Shown here piece by piece: positions 45,191 through 55,400 of a stretch of 64,000 nucleotides of DNA. The DNA comes from Lithobates sylvaticus (taxonomy: Eukaryota > Chordata > Amphibia > Anura > Ranidae), in the NCBI GenBank assembly GCA_028564925.1, contig CM053027.1:242941649-243005648 (forward strand), given 5' to 3'. Below the pieces are notes generated by a model, which searched no databases, was not told the origin of the DNA, and was given only the letters and a program-made list of their open reading frames with translations. The position numbers and the translations under genes were made by a program. Position 1 is the first letter of the stretch, and every line of letters starts with the position of its first letter.

Positions 45191-47955
45191 CACTGTGTGT
45201 GTATTTGCACAGCGGCCTTTCAAAAGCAATTTTAGGTGAGAAATTAACTGAATTAAAATTTTTTTTTACAGTAAATGTATTTAGCCCAATTTTTGGGGAT
45301 ATTGCGATAGTCGATGTTACTCCAAGTAAAATAGATAGATATCGAACATGTTATGGTTTAAAATTGCAAACGCTCTTGGAATCGCGATAAACTACGGTAC
45401 TTAACTACTTCCCACCCGGCCACTGTACATAGACGGCCGGGTGGGAGCCGTCTACTTCTGATCTGACGTTCTGGAACGTCCTTCTGAAGTAGAGGGATCG
45501 CGCGCGTGCCAGCGCAGTGGCGCGATCCCGATGCGGCCGTGTCACCCGGACACGGCGCATCTCGGATCGGCAGGAGGGGTCGGTGATTGGCCCTCCTGAT
45601 CACATGACGGCCGTGTCGAATCACAGCCGTCATGTGATGTAAACAAACAGCCGTTTGCTAGGCAATCGGCTCTCCTCTCCTCACACGGAAGTCGTTGGTG
45701 AGGAGAGGAGAGCGGATCGCTCCAGCCGGCTGGTGATCAGTGAGTATGAGCTGTTTTTACAGCTTTTTACTCACTGATCACCAGTGTAGTGTCCCCACAG
45801 TGTAAACACACATGTCCCCACACATGTCCCCAAAACACACATGTCCCCAAAACACACATGTCCCCTAATAAAAACACATGTCCCAAAATAATAAAAACAC
45901 ATGTCCCTCACATATGTCCCAGTAAAATAACATGTGTCAATGATTATCTGCACACATATGTCCGTGATCACCTGCACACAGTCATCTGTACATGATCATT
46001 TGCGTACATATGTCCGTGATCACGCGAACCAATTATTATACACTTAACGTAATTTTTTTGACCAAAAATATGTAGAAGAATACGTATCGGCCTAAACTGA
46101 GGGAAAAAAATATTATTTTTATATTTTTTGGGGATAATTTTTATGACAAACAAAGTAAAAAATATTGATTTTTTTTTTTAAAAAAAAATTGTTGCTCTTT
46201 TTTTGTTTATAGCACAAAAAATAAAAACCGCAAAGGTGATCAAATAAATACCACCAAATACCACCCTATTTGTGTGAAAAAAAATACGCCAATTTTGTTT
46301 GGGAGCCACGTCGCACGACCGCGCAATTGTCACTTAAAGCGACGCAGTGCCGAATCGCAAAAAGTGCTCTGGTAAGGAAGGGGGGAAAATCATCGGGGGC
46401 TGAAGTGGTTAAATAGATGTTTGTTATTATGTTTGCTTTGTGTTGGTTAGGTAGGTAGTAGGTACTCACCACTGCCAGAATATTGAGGGGGGCATGAAGC
46501 AGAAGCAGCTGTTCCTGTTCCCTCCTCCACTGATGATGACATTGATCGATCTGGAAAACATGAATGTAAAGCAAAACGTAAGTCTCACATGCCGTTGTCA
46601 TAAAAAATATAGTGAGCTGCAAACAACAACCATATAACTGCAATATATAATGATATATTTTATTTTACTCACCAGCTCTCAGTCTCTGGTGCTTGGCGGC
46701 GGATCTGGCACTGGCAGTGCTCACTCCAGGGGGCGGGGCATCTTCGTGAAGTAGGAGGCCATCCTTAAGCTCTGCCTCCCACTGTCTAAATAAGACAGTC
46801 TTGCCTCCTCCAGTGGCCTGCTTCTCAATTTTTTTATGCACAGAGGCCCGACAATCATAAAATCTGCAAATGAAAATAGTATATTTAGTAAATATACACA
46901 CGTTAATATTATTTTTATTTTACATGTTACTTTTCTGTGTCTGTCTGTGTCAAATAAATATATTAAATATATTTGTGTTACGTTCAAATCAGTTTATTAC
47001 TCAAAGCCTACTGTGTGTGTTTTTTCACAAATATGGGGTGTGTTCTAAGAGTGATATAATATTTGAATAATTATTACCTGTGCCTGACACCAGCGGTGGT
47101 CCTGCGAACCTTGGACAGGGCATTCACAGAGTCCCGGACTCGATCCCAGGCTGCTGTCTTCTGGGCAGTAGGGACGTTGAGGCTGAACAATGTGGCCTTG
47201 TCCCTCCTAACAGCAGCCACCAGAGCAGCGTTTTCCTGGGGGGTAAAGACTGGCCCCCTTGTTGATGACGTCGTCGTCTTCTGCTGCTGCTTGCGTTTGG
47301 TTCGCTGGTGGTTGCCGGTGTCAGACATTTCATCTTCTGATGTGGGGGGGGGCATACGCCTCTTTTTTTGGCCATGCTCCCGCTCCCGCTCCACTCCACT
47401 TCTATGGCCATGCTCCCTTCCACTCTTCATCTCCTCTTCACGCCTCCTCTCCCCTCCGCGCTTCCTCTCCCTGTCCCCTCCGCGCTTCCTCTCCCTGTCC
47501 CCTCCGCGCTTCCTCTCCCTGTCCCCTCTACTACGCTTCCTCTCCCTGTCCTCTCTACTACGCTTCCTCTTCTCTACTCTTTCCTCCTCTCTCCTCAACC
47601 CCCCCACTGATCCTCCTCTCACCCCCACTCCAGTCCCCTCCACTCCTGTGCTCCCCTCCACTCCTGTGCTCCCCTCCACCCCCTGACCCTCCACTCCTCT
47701 CTCCTCCACTCTTCTCCCCTCCACTCATCCGGCGCTCCCCTCCACTCATCCGATCCCCTCCACTCATCCGGCACTCCCCTCCACTCCTCCGATCCCCTCC
47801 ACTCATCCGGCGCTCCCTCCACTCATCCGATCCCCTCCACTCATCCGGCGCTCCCCTCCACTCATCCGATCCCCTGAGTCCTCTCCACTCTCACTCACAA
47901 CAACAACTTTCAAACCAACACTCTCACTCACACATACATTCTCACTCCCAGACAT
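43176..47955 (-). CDS. Five-exon Myb/SANT-like DNA-binding protein gene within hAT2
   Basis: Exons (right to left): 47955 or later to 47078, 46863-46673, 46550-46470, 45038-44961 and 43621-43176. Every junction has GT/AG with good context (GTAATA, GTGAGT, GTGAGT, GTAAGT donors; CAG acceptors), and the phases keep one frame throughout. The Myb/SANT-like domain (Myb_DNA-bind_5 type) starts VFTPQENAALV near 47245 and crosses the first intron: VRRTTAGVRHR then FYDCRASVHKKI and a TGGG turn. Exon 5 encodes a Pro-rich linker and a ~65-residue coiled coil (TEMRRLAKANKKMQREN...). AATAAA is at 43077-43072. The 5' end is unsure: a basic RERKRGGD repeat and a frame-slipping minisatellite precede the domain. 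In-frame ATGs lie at 47955 and 47328. Likely role: nuclear DNA-binding partner, by analogy with Harbinger Myb proteins. Confidence 0.82.
43690..44640. repeat. Intronic hairpin-rich repeats (intron 4 of the Myb gene)
   Basis: CTATTACAAGGA/TCCTTTGTAATAG pair near 43771-43808. GTTATGGCAGC/GCTGCCATAAC pair near 44084-44110 inside a longer AGAGGACC/GGTCCTCT stem. AAGTGCAGTCGCTGTA near 44465 pairs with TACAGCGACTGCACTT near 44592. These look like non-autonomous repeats recalled from frogs (GGGGTCTATTTACTAAAGG at 44415), but I cannot define their ends. Confidence 0.5.
45401..46412 (+). mobile_element. Full-length TTAA-flanked element in intron 3 of the Myb gene
   Basis: TTAA 45401-45404 then CTACTTCCCACCCGGCC; GGGGGCTGAAGTGG then TTAA 46409-46412. 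It has the same organisation as 34868-35876: GC-rich left half, AT-rich right half with the boxes near 46066 and 46250. The middle carries a family-variable tandem repeat. It lies between exons 3 and 4 and does not touch the splice sites. Confidence 0.9.
45797..45960 (+). repeat. Tandem repeat (ACATGTCCCCAAAACAC)n, degenerate
   Basis: Units containing ACATGTCCC recur about nine times with spacing near 18-25 bp, inside the TTAA element. Confidence 0.85.
47390..47880 (-). repeat. Coding minisatellites at the 5' end of the Myb gene
   Basis: Two adjoining arrays: CCGCGCTTCCTCTCCCTGTCC-type units (47440-47575) that encode RERKRGGD on the minus strand, and CCCCTCCACTCATCCG-type units (47640-47880) that encode GGERRMSGGDRMS. 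One-base length changes in the second array shift the frame, so the true N-terminus cannot be fixed here. Confidence 0.85.
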
Positions 47956-48179
47956 TCTAATTCCACACAAATCACAAATTCAGTCCACACAAAAACAACA
48001 ACCACAACTCCAACAATACCACTCTCTCTGCTCTCAGTCTCTGCTCTGCTCTCTGCTCTGCTCTCTCTCTGTTCCTCCCTCACTACACTACAGTCACACG
48101 GAGTCACACGGTCTCTCTAAATTACATCCAGGGGCCGGCCTCTCAAAACTACATCCAGGGGCGGAGACTATAGGCACAT

Positions 48180-49140
48180 GTCAAAAACGAAAGTAAAGAA
48201 TAAACGAGATTTCGAATAGTTACGAATAACAGCGATGTATTAGAAAAGTACGAATCCATTCGAAGCATGCAGCGCCGCAGCGCCACTGTGTCAGACATGT
48301 AAATTTACGAATCAACGACCAAAAAGAAAAAAGTTACGAATGTACGAATCCATTCGAAGCGCGTTAGACAGCGCCATTGTGAGAGAGTGAGAGACACGTA
48401 AAATGACGAATCAGTAAACCAAAAAAAAAAAGTTACGAATCCATTCGAAGCACGTTAGACATCGCTATTGTGAGAGAGAGACGCGTAAAATGACAAATCA
48501 ACAAACAAAAAAAAGTAACGAATTTGAGAATCCATTCGAAGCACGTTAGGCAGCGCCATTGTGAGAGAGTCAGAGAGACACGTAAAATGACGAATCAACA
48601 AACAAATAAAAAAAAAGTTACGAATCCATTCGAAGCACGTTAGACAGTCACAGCGCAATTGTGAGAGAGAGACACGTAAAATGACAGATCAACAAACAAA
48701 GAAAAGTAACGAATTTAAGAATCCATTCGAAGCACGTTAGGCAGCACCATTGTAAGAGACACGAAAAATGACGACTCAACAAACAAAAACAAAAAAAGTT
48801 ACGAATGTACGAATCCATTCGAGGCACGTTAGACAGGGCCATTGTGAGAGAGACACGTAAAATGACAAATCAACAAACAATAAAAAGTAACGAATTTAAG
48901 AATCCATTCGAAGCACGTTAAGCATAAGCAGCGCCATTTTAAGAGACACGGAAAATTACGAATCAACAAACAAAAAAAAAAAGTTACGAATGTACGAATA
49001 CATTCGAAGCACGTTAGACAGCACCATTGAAAGAAAAAGAGAGACATGTAAAATGACCAATCAACAAACCAAAAAAAGTAACGAATTTACGAATCCATTA
49101 GAGGCACGTTAGGCATAGGCAGAGCTATTGTCTACACAGT
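48180..49140 (-). repeat. hAT2 right subterminal array, ~10 units of ~95 bp
   Basis: Units carry AAGTTACGAATGTACGAATC, CATTCGAAGCACGTTAGACA, GCGCCATTGTGAGAGAGA and CACGTAAAATGACGAATC. CATTCGAAGC or a variant recurs near 48250, 48350, 48437, 48533, 48626, 48727, 48817, 48905, 48997 and 49097. It lies between the Myb-gene promoter side and the right TIR, and is unrelated in most of its sequence to the left array. Confidence 0.92.
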
Positions 49141-49345
49141 ACACACACACAATAGACTGTTGTTATGCAACCTTAATACGTTTTCGGATATTATTCGTAG
49201 AGTGTCGCTATTCGTTAACCAAATTAACGATTCTTACGATTCGTACGAAATCCGTATTTCGTACGAATCCGAATTAAATTCCGTATACGAAACACGAATT
49301 ACGAATTTTTTCGGATACGAAATAAAACGGAACGAAACGAAACTT

Positions 49346-49393
49346 ATTTTTTGACGGATCCCATGTCTAATTTTTTGACGGATCCCATGTCTA
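49346..49393. repeat. Tandem duplication of the last 24 bp of hAT2
   Basis: TTTTTTGACGGATCCCATG followed by TCTAA occurs twice with period 24; the TIR terminus CATGTCTA is at 49362-49369 and again at 49386-49393. Either copy could be the functional end. Confidence 0.9.
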
Positions 49394-50410
49394 AGTAGTT
49401 GAACAAATAGCGATACCAAAATCCCAATATATTATGAAAAAATGTTTAAGAGAGGGGGGAAAGAGGCCACAAGCCTCAGGGAGTTTTTGTTAATGGTATC
49501 TGGGTTGGTAGAGTATATATAGACAGAGAAGATGTATATAAAAAATTGGAATTTTATTTTCCCTTACGGGTAGAGAACAGCAAAGGACACAGATAATACA
49601 TCCATACTTTACAGACATATGTGTTAAATCAGACGAAATTTGTGTAGAGCTTCGCCATACTCGACATGTTTCACTCTCATGTTTCTACACGCTAAAAGGT
49701 TTGAATAAGTAAGGCTATTAGCGGGCTAATATCCTTATCTATTCAAACCTTTTAGCGTGTCTCTCTGCAAGTGACATATTGCTATTTGTGGCATCCTGGG
49801 AGTTAACCATCTCTTCTCTAGAAATTTGTTTTTATACAAGAAATCTACATCCATTATGTGCAGTTACTTTTCAGACCCATCCAAGTATTTGTGGTAAGCT
49901 CTGCCTAATTCCATTTTTTCATGCCCCTATCTGCTTTCTATGCCCTCTATCTATGTAACTCTGTATAAAACATTAAACTATGTATCAAATGCTCAACAAA
50001 CTAGATGTATATGTCTGAGCCAAGTTCTATACACTGTATAAATATGTACACCTTGTTTGTGCAATTTTGAAAAGGATGCATTTTCATGCAACTTTGTTAT
50101 TTCAGCATACTTTTGAGCTAAACCTATGAATCTCCTGAAGAAACTCCATAGAGTGAAACATGTCGAGTATGGCGAAGCTCTACACAAATTTCGTCTGATT
50201 TAACACATATGTCTGTAAAGTATGGATGTATTATCTGTGTCCTTTGCTGTTCTCTACCCGTAAGGGAAAATAAAATTCCAATTTTTTATATACATCTTCT
50301 CTGTCTATATATACTCTACCAACCCAGATACCATTAACAAAAAATCTCTGAGGCTTGTGGCCTCTTTCCCCCCTCTCTTAAACAATTTTTCAGGTTTATA
50401 AGCAGTTATC
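49394..50410. mobile_element. PLE2-type terminal repeats in inverted arrangement
   Basis: 49394-49680 matches 32555-32840 in the same orientation and stops inside the hammerhead stem II. After a ~60-bp junction holding the palindrome ACGCTAAAAGGTTTGAATA/TATTCAAACCTTTTAGCGT (49688-49760), 49740-50400 is the reverse complement of 32600-33240. The two copies therefore face each other. Penelope-like elements are known to carry such head-to-head terminal repeats. Non-coding. Confidence 0.8.
50132..50167 (+). ncRNA. Hammerhead ribozyme motif in the plus-strand PLE repeat
   Basis: CTC, core CTGAAGA (50135-50141), stem II ACTC-CATA-GAGT (50143-50154), GAAA (50155-50158), short ACATGT, then GTC (50162-50164)^GAG. 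The CTC before the core pairs with the GAG after the cleavage triplet (stem I). All conserved boxes are present; CTGAAGA fits the CTGANGA consensus. Stem III is minimal and self-complementary, a known feature of retroelement hammerheads thought to favour dimer action. Confidence 0.72.
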
Positions 50411-52485
50411 CTTGTGTGGAGTGGGTAAAAAACCAAAAGAGGGGGGGGGGGAGACTGGTTAAATTATTTAAATGAGGCTACTGATTTCAATGCTCTCGTT
50501 CAGGCCCCCAGGGGCCAGAGAGTCCAAAATGTAAATCCAGTAGGTTTCCCTCTGGCAAAGACGTTTAAATCGCTCTGCCAGAGGGAACGTACCGGGAATG
50601 GACTCTATTATCCACACCTTTAGTCCTGTGGATGATTGTGCGTGTTTTCGCAGGAAATGGAGTGGAACACTGTGAGTGTCATCCCCTGCTTCCACAAGGC
50701 GACGGTGTTCCTTAAACCTCTTTCTTAGGGTCCGAATTGTCCTCCCCACATAGTGTAAACCACATGGGCAACTGAGGCAATAGATGACGAACTCAGTCGA
50801 GCAGTTATAGAAGCTGTTGATCTGGAAAGTCTTCCCATTTTTTGAAAAGTCTTTTTGGCCATGATTGACGTGTTTGCAAGTCAGACAGAGTTTTTTGTGA
50901 CATTGATACATCCCAACTAGGGGGATAAGACAAGGGGTTGTGGAAGTGTTGGGTCCTTGGTGGACTGCAAGTTTGCTGGGTGCAATCCAACTTTTTATAT
51001 TTCTGGTTTTTCTGTATGTGAATGTTGGTTTCAAAGGGATGCTGGGTTTTAGCTGGGGGTCTTGGAGTAAAATGCTCCAGTGTTTCTGCAAAATGTGTTC
51101 CATGGCTCTGTACTGTGTGTGAAACTGAGTGATGAACCTGACTGGTTGTGTCGCAGGCTCATTTGGGTTGTTGGCAGTGGATGTGTGCCCTGACAGGTAG
51201 AATTTGAAGGCCTCTTCAATGAGATTGGCTGGAAATGATTTCTCCAGAAATTTTTGTTTTAGAAGGGACCCTTCTGTAATATAATCAGATTGTCTGGTGC
51301 AGTCTCTGCGCAAACTACAGAACTGGCTTTTGGGAATATTCGAAATCCACCTGGGGTGGTGACAACTGCGATGATGCAAAAATGAGTTACCAGCTGTTGG
51401 TTTGGTGTAATTTTTTTGCTAAAATTTTGCCATCTGAATGAAACAAGGTTAGATCTAAAAAGGCCAGTTGTGAGGAATCATGTTCAGTGAATGTGAGACC
51501 ATAGGTGTTACTGTTACAATGTTTTAAAAATTCTAAAAACAGGGAATCTGAACCATCCCAAATGACAATGACATCATCAATATATCTTCCATAAAAAATT
51601 ATATGGGAGGTGTAAGGGTTGTTTAGCCAGATGTAATTTGCTTCCCATGACCCCATAGTTAGGTTTGCATAGCTGGGGGTAAAATTTGCCCCCATAGCTG
51701 TGCCTCTAATTTGGAGATAAAATTCTTGATCAAATTCAAAGTAGTTATGTGTTAGGCAGAATTCAGTGGCTTCTAGTATGAACTCTGCCTGACTGACCGG
51801 GATTGAGTAGAGGATCGGAGGATAAGAAACTTGCAATGGCTCGAAGGCCTATGTCGTGTGGAATGGACGTGTATAGTGAGTTTACATCGAGGGATGCCCA
51901 CATGTACGTGGGTTCCCAAGCGTAATGGGCTAACTGTTCTAGAAGATGAGCCCCGTCCCTGATGTAAGAGCGTAGGCTTGTGGCCAACGGTTGTAAAAAC
52001 TGATCTATGTATTGTGAAAGGGGGCTCGTGATGCTGTCTATAGCGGAGACTATTGGTCGGCCTGGTGGGTTTTGACTGTTTTTGTGAATTTTAGGTATAT
52101 GGTAAAAATATGGGGTGGAAAAATACTGTTTGTTAAAAAAAGCATATTCTTGTTTAGAAATTATTTATTTTTGTTTGGCCTTACCCGTGAGTGATTGGAC
52201 CTCTACTATTAAAATTGGGGAGTGGGTCTCCACGCAATTTTTTGTATGTATCGGTGTCAGATAAAAGGCGACGGGCTTCAGCCAAATAATCGGTACGACT
52301 TTGGACCACTATGACCCCGCCTTTGTCAGCGGTTTTAATAACTAAATCATGTTTCAAAAACACACACAAAAAACTTTCCTACCTCACATCACATAAACAA
52401 GTAGCTTTAAAAAACATGACCAAGAATCATGATTTAGTTATAAAAAACGCTGACAAAGGCGGGGGCATAGTGGTCCAAAGTCGTA
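50411..52485 (-). mobile_element. PLE3: Penelope-like element fragment with inverted 5' end
   Basis: Minus-strand RT and GIY-YIG coding sequence of a lineage distinct from PLE2. At its 5' end the sequence turns round: 52292-52352 (reading LVIKTADKGGVIVVQS on the minus strand) recurs inverted at 52430-52483. The junction with the LINE at 52485/52486 is abrupt. No own terminal repeat is seen at its 3' side. Confidence 0.8.
50468..52369 (-). pseudogene. PLE3 RT and GIY-YIG endonuclease, broken
   Basis: Reading leftward: DLVIKTADKGGVIVVQS (52290-52340), ASLDVNSLYTSIPHDIG near 51860-51910, YLQIRGTAMGANFTPSYANL near 51650-51720, GRYIDDVIVIW near 51560-51590 and LAFLDLTLF near 51440. The continuous C-terminal frame (50468-51379) has CHKKLCLTCKHV and the GIY-YIG core FVIYCLSCPCG...HYVGRT near 50745-50800. 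The RT pieces are separated by frameshifts near 51800 and 51385 and by a degenerate stretch at 51990-52180. The element is truncated before the N-terminal domain. Confidence 0.85.
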
Positions 52486-55400
52486 TTTCTTCCCACTGAT
52501 CCACATCCAGTGGTCCCGTGTCTGCCTCCCACCTCTCCCTGACTCTCAGAGGGTGCCGCTCCATCACAGACTGCAGCAGGATGGCATAACACTGGGATAT
52601 GAATCCTTTAGATGAGGCGGCACCCACCAAGAGACGAAAAGCAGGAACCGGGGACAGCCGCCACTCCGAGGAGCGACTTTGCGCTGCCACAGCATGGCTA
52701 AGCTGAATGTATTGGAAGTGCATAGACGCCGGTAGATTATATGTGTCCTGTAAATCTGCAAATGGGCGAAGTATCCCATTACAGAATATCTGCTTACGGT
52801 GTGTGATCCCAAACCTCCTTCATTTGTCTCCTGACTGTAACTTGGCTAGTTCTGTGTATGTGTCATTCCACCAGATTGGACTGTAGTCCGTATATCCATC
52901 CGCCTTTTGAATATGTTTGGCCTTGTTCCAGACTTTTTGGATTAGGTTAAGGGTAGGGAACTTCTTATGTGGTCTGGCAAAGGCCAAGGCCTCCAGTGCC
53001 ATGGGCACAGGGCCCCTGCGTGCAGTGTGCAGTAGTAAAGTTTGTGAGGAACTCTGTGGGACAGGACCCTCCCCCTCCGGTGATGGGAACATACCAATAA
53101 GGTGCTTCAGCTGAGCCGCCAAGTAATAGAGCCAGGGATTTGGTAATGCCAAGCCCCCACTGTCTTTGGGCCTTTGCAGATGTTCCAGTTTCAGTTCCAT
53201 TATGCCCCATACACACGGTCGGATTTTCCGACGGAAAATGTCCTATCGGACAATGTTGTCGGAAATTCCGACCGTGTGTACACTCCATCAGACTTTTTCC
53301 GTCGGATTTTCCGACGGGCAAAGTTTTATCTCCTGCTCTCAAATTTTCCGACAACAAAGTCCTATCGGACTTTTTCCGATCGTGTGTAGCGAATTCCGAC
53401 GGACAAAGTTATTGGCTACTAGCCTCTACGTAGTCCCGTCGTATGCAACGAACGTCACCACGTTCAGGATGATCGGATTTTCCGACAACTTTGTCCGACC
53501 GTGTGTATGCAACACCAGTGTCGGACAAAATCGGTCGGAAAAAATCTGACGGATTTTGTGGTCGGAATTTCCGACCATGTGTACGGGGCATAAGTTTAAC
53601 CAGGGAAGTTGACTTATCCCCTAAAAACAGGAGTGCGTCATCAGCATATAATGCCAGTTTGTCCTCTGTTTCTCCCCTTTTAAATCCGATTATGTCCGGG
53701 TTTCCCCTTATGGCAGCGGCAAGTGGTTCAATGGCAAGGGCAAAAAGTAACGGGGACAGGGGGCAACCCTGTCTAGTACCCCTACATAAGGGAAAGGAGG
53801 GTGACAGAGTGTTATTTATTCTAATACAAGCTTTAGGTTCCCTATACAGTAGCCTAATCCAGGAGATGATATTATCACACAGATTAAGCTTTTCCAGTAC
53901 CCGCCATAGGAAGTCCCACTCAACCCTATCGAACGCCTTAGCGGCATCTAGCGAAAGAATAGCTCTGTGGCCCTGATTATCAGTGGGGATTTGCATGTTG
54001 AGGTAGAGGCGGCGCAGATTATTAGCTGTTGACCTATTTGGTATGAAGCCGGATTGATCCGGATGCACCAGTTTGGATACTACTTTAGCAAGTCGCAGAG
54101 CTATAGTCTTAGTAAGGAGTTTCAGGTCCGTATTCAGTAATGATATGGGCAGGTATGATTCTGGCTTGTCTGGTTCCTTTCCTGGTTTTAGTATCACTAC
54201 AATTACTGCTTCATACATGGATCTTGGCAGAGAGTCTAACTTAAATGCCTCAGTAAGTGTATGGAGTAGCTCCGGTAGGAGTATTCCTCCAAAATGCTTG
54301 TACAGTTCAATCGGTAGACCATCATTACCCGGGGGTTTAGAGTTTGGAAAAGTAGCCAGCGCAATTTGTAATTCTTCTATAGTAACAGGGCTATTGAGAA
54401 GGTTTTTATCCTCTTCCTGAAGCTGGGGTAAGGTAACCGAGTCCAAAAAATGAGTTAACTCATCTGTGGGATATGATACCTTAGAGGAGTATAGATCCTT
54501 ATAAAAGCAGCAAAATTCTTCCAAGATAGATGATGTGTCATTAACCATCACATTTGGTGAGACTTTAATACTATGAATCACCTGAGGGGGCTGTTGTGCC
54601 CTGGCTAACATGGCTAACATGTGACCTGTTTTCTCCCCTTCCTCAAAGTACGTTTAGGATCTAAAAAATCTTTTAATGTCAGATTGTTGTAAGTGTATTG
54701 TGCGATATACTTTTTGTGCATCTCTCCATTTTCTCTCATTCTCCGGGGTGGGTGCCCCTAAATACATTGCCTCCGTCTGCTCTACTGCTTTATCAGCTTC
54801 TTTGGCCCACTGTCTGTTCTTAGTTTTAATCCCGTTAACTTATTTTATACACATCCCCCTAATAAAAGCTTTAAGGGTGTCCCAGACCACCCCCTATGCA
54901 GCCGAAGGTTTATTCGTTTCTAGGAAGTACTGAAGTTGAGTCTGCATATTATCTGTGTAAGTAAATAACTGAATCCAAAAAGGATTGAGCCTCCAATGAA
55001 TTGGTAGGCAAGTTTTCTGAAGATTCAGGCTAAGCTGCACCGGCGAATGGTCTGACAACCCCCTGGCCAAGTAGTTTACCTTCGGATCGTAGGGGTGAGT
55101 TAAGTCATTCCCCATAGCAAAGTCTATGCGTGACAAGCTAAAATGTGTCAGCGAGTGACATGAAAATTGGGCTTGTAGAGGGAATTTACACCGCCAGAGG
55201 TCCGTTAGTCCAAGCTCTGTTACGAACCTGGCTAAGGGAGTCTGTGTCCTAGGACCCTGAGGACAGAATTTTTTAAAAACATCAAGTTAAATATCCATAG
55301 GACTGTTAAAGTCTCCCAAGACATATACTGGTATCTGTGGGTATTTAGCCAAAAACCTAGCAAAACATTGTAGCACTGCAAGAGTAAAAGGAGGAGGCAC

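Larger units (their letters stand above)
38491..49393 (+). mobile_element. hAT2: 10.9-kb hAT element carrying two convergent genes
   Basis: The ends are TAGACATG (38491-38498) and CATGTCTA (49386-49393), followed inward by AGTTTCGT on both sides and by dense TTCGTACGAAT/TACGAATT palindromes. Inside, a BED-type hAT transposase (plus strand) and a five-exon Myb/SANT-like gene (minus strand) converge, with poly(A) signals 285 bp apart. Subterminal tandem arrays flank both. The element sits within PLE2. I could not find an 8-bp target duplication (ATAGTGGG versus AGTAGTTG), so one end may have been altered. A TTAA element (45401-46412) lies in an intron of the Myb gene. Confidence 0.82.

Noticed and set aside
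43176-47955. The Myb-like gene as part of a nested Harbinger element
   Set aside because: I found no second pair of inverted ends with a 3-bp duplication between 42390 and 48180, and no DDE transposase of Harbinger type. I keep this as the main alternative.
47259-47960. Plus-strand Ser/Pro/Leu-rich frame of 233 codons
   Set aside because: It is the antisense of the coding minisatellite and Myb exon 1; the spliced minus-strand gene explains the region.
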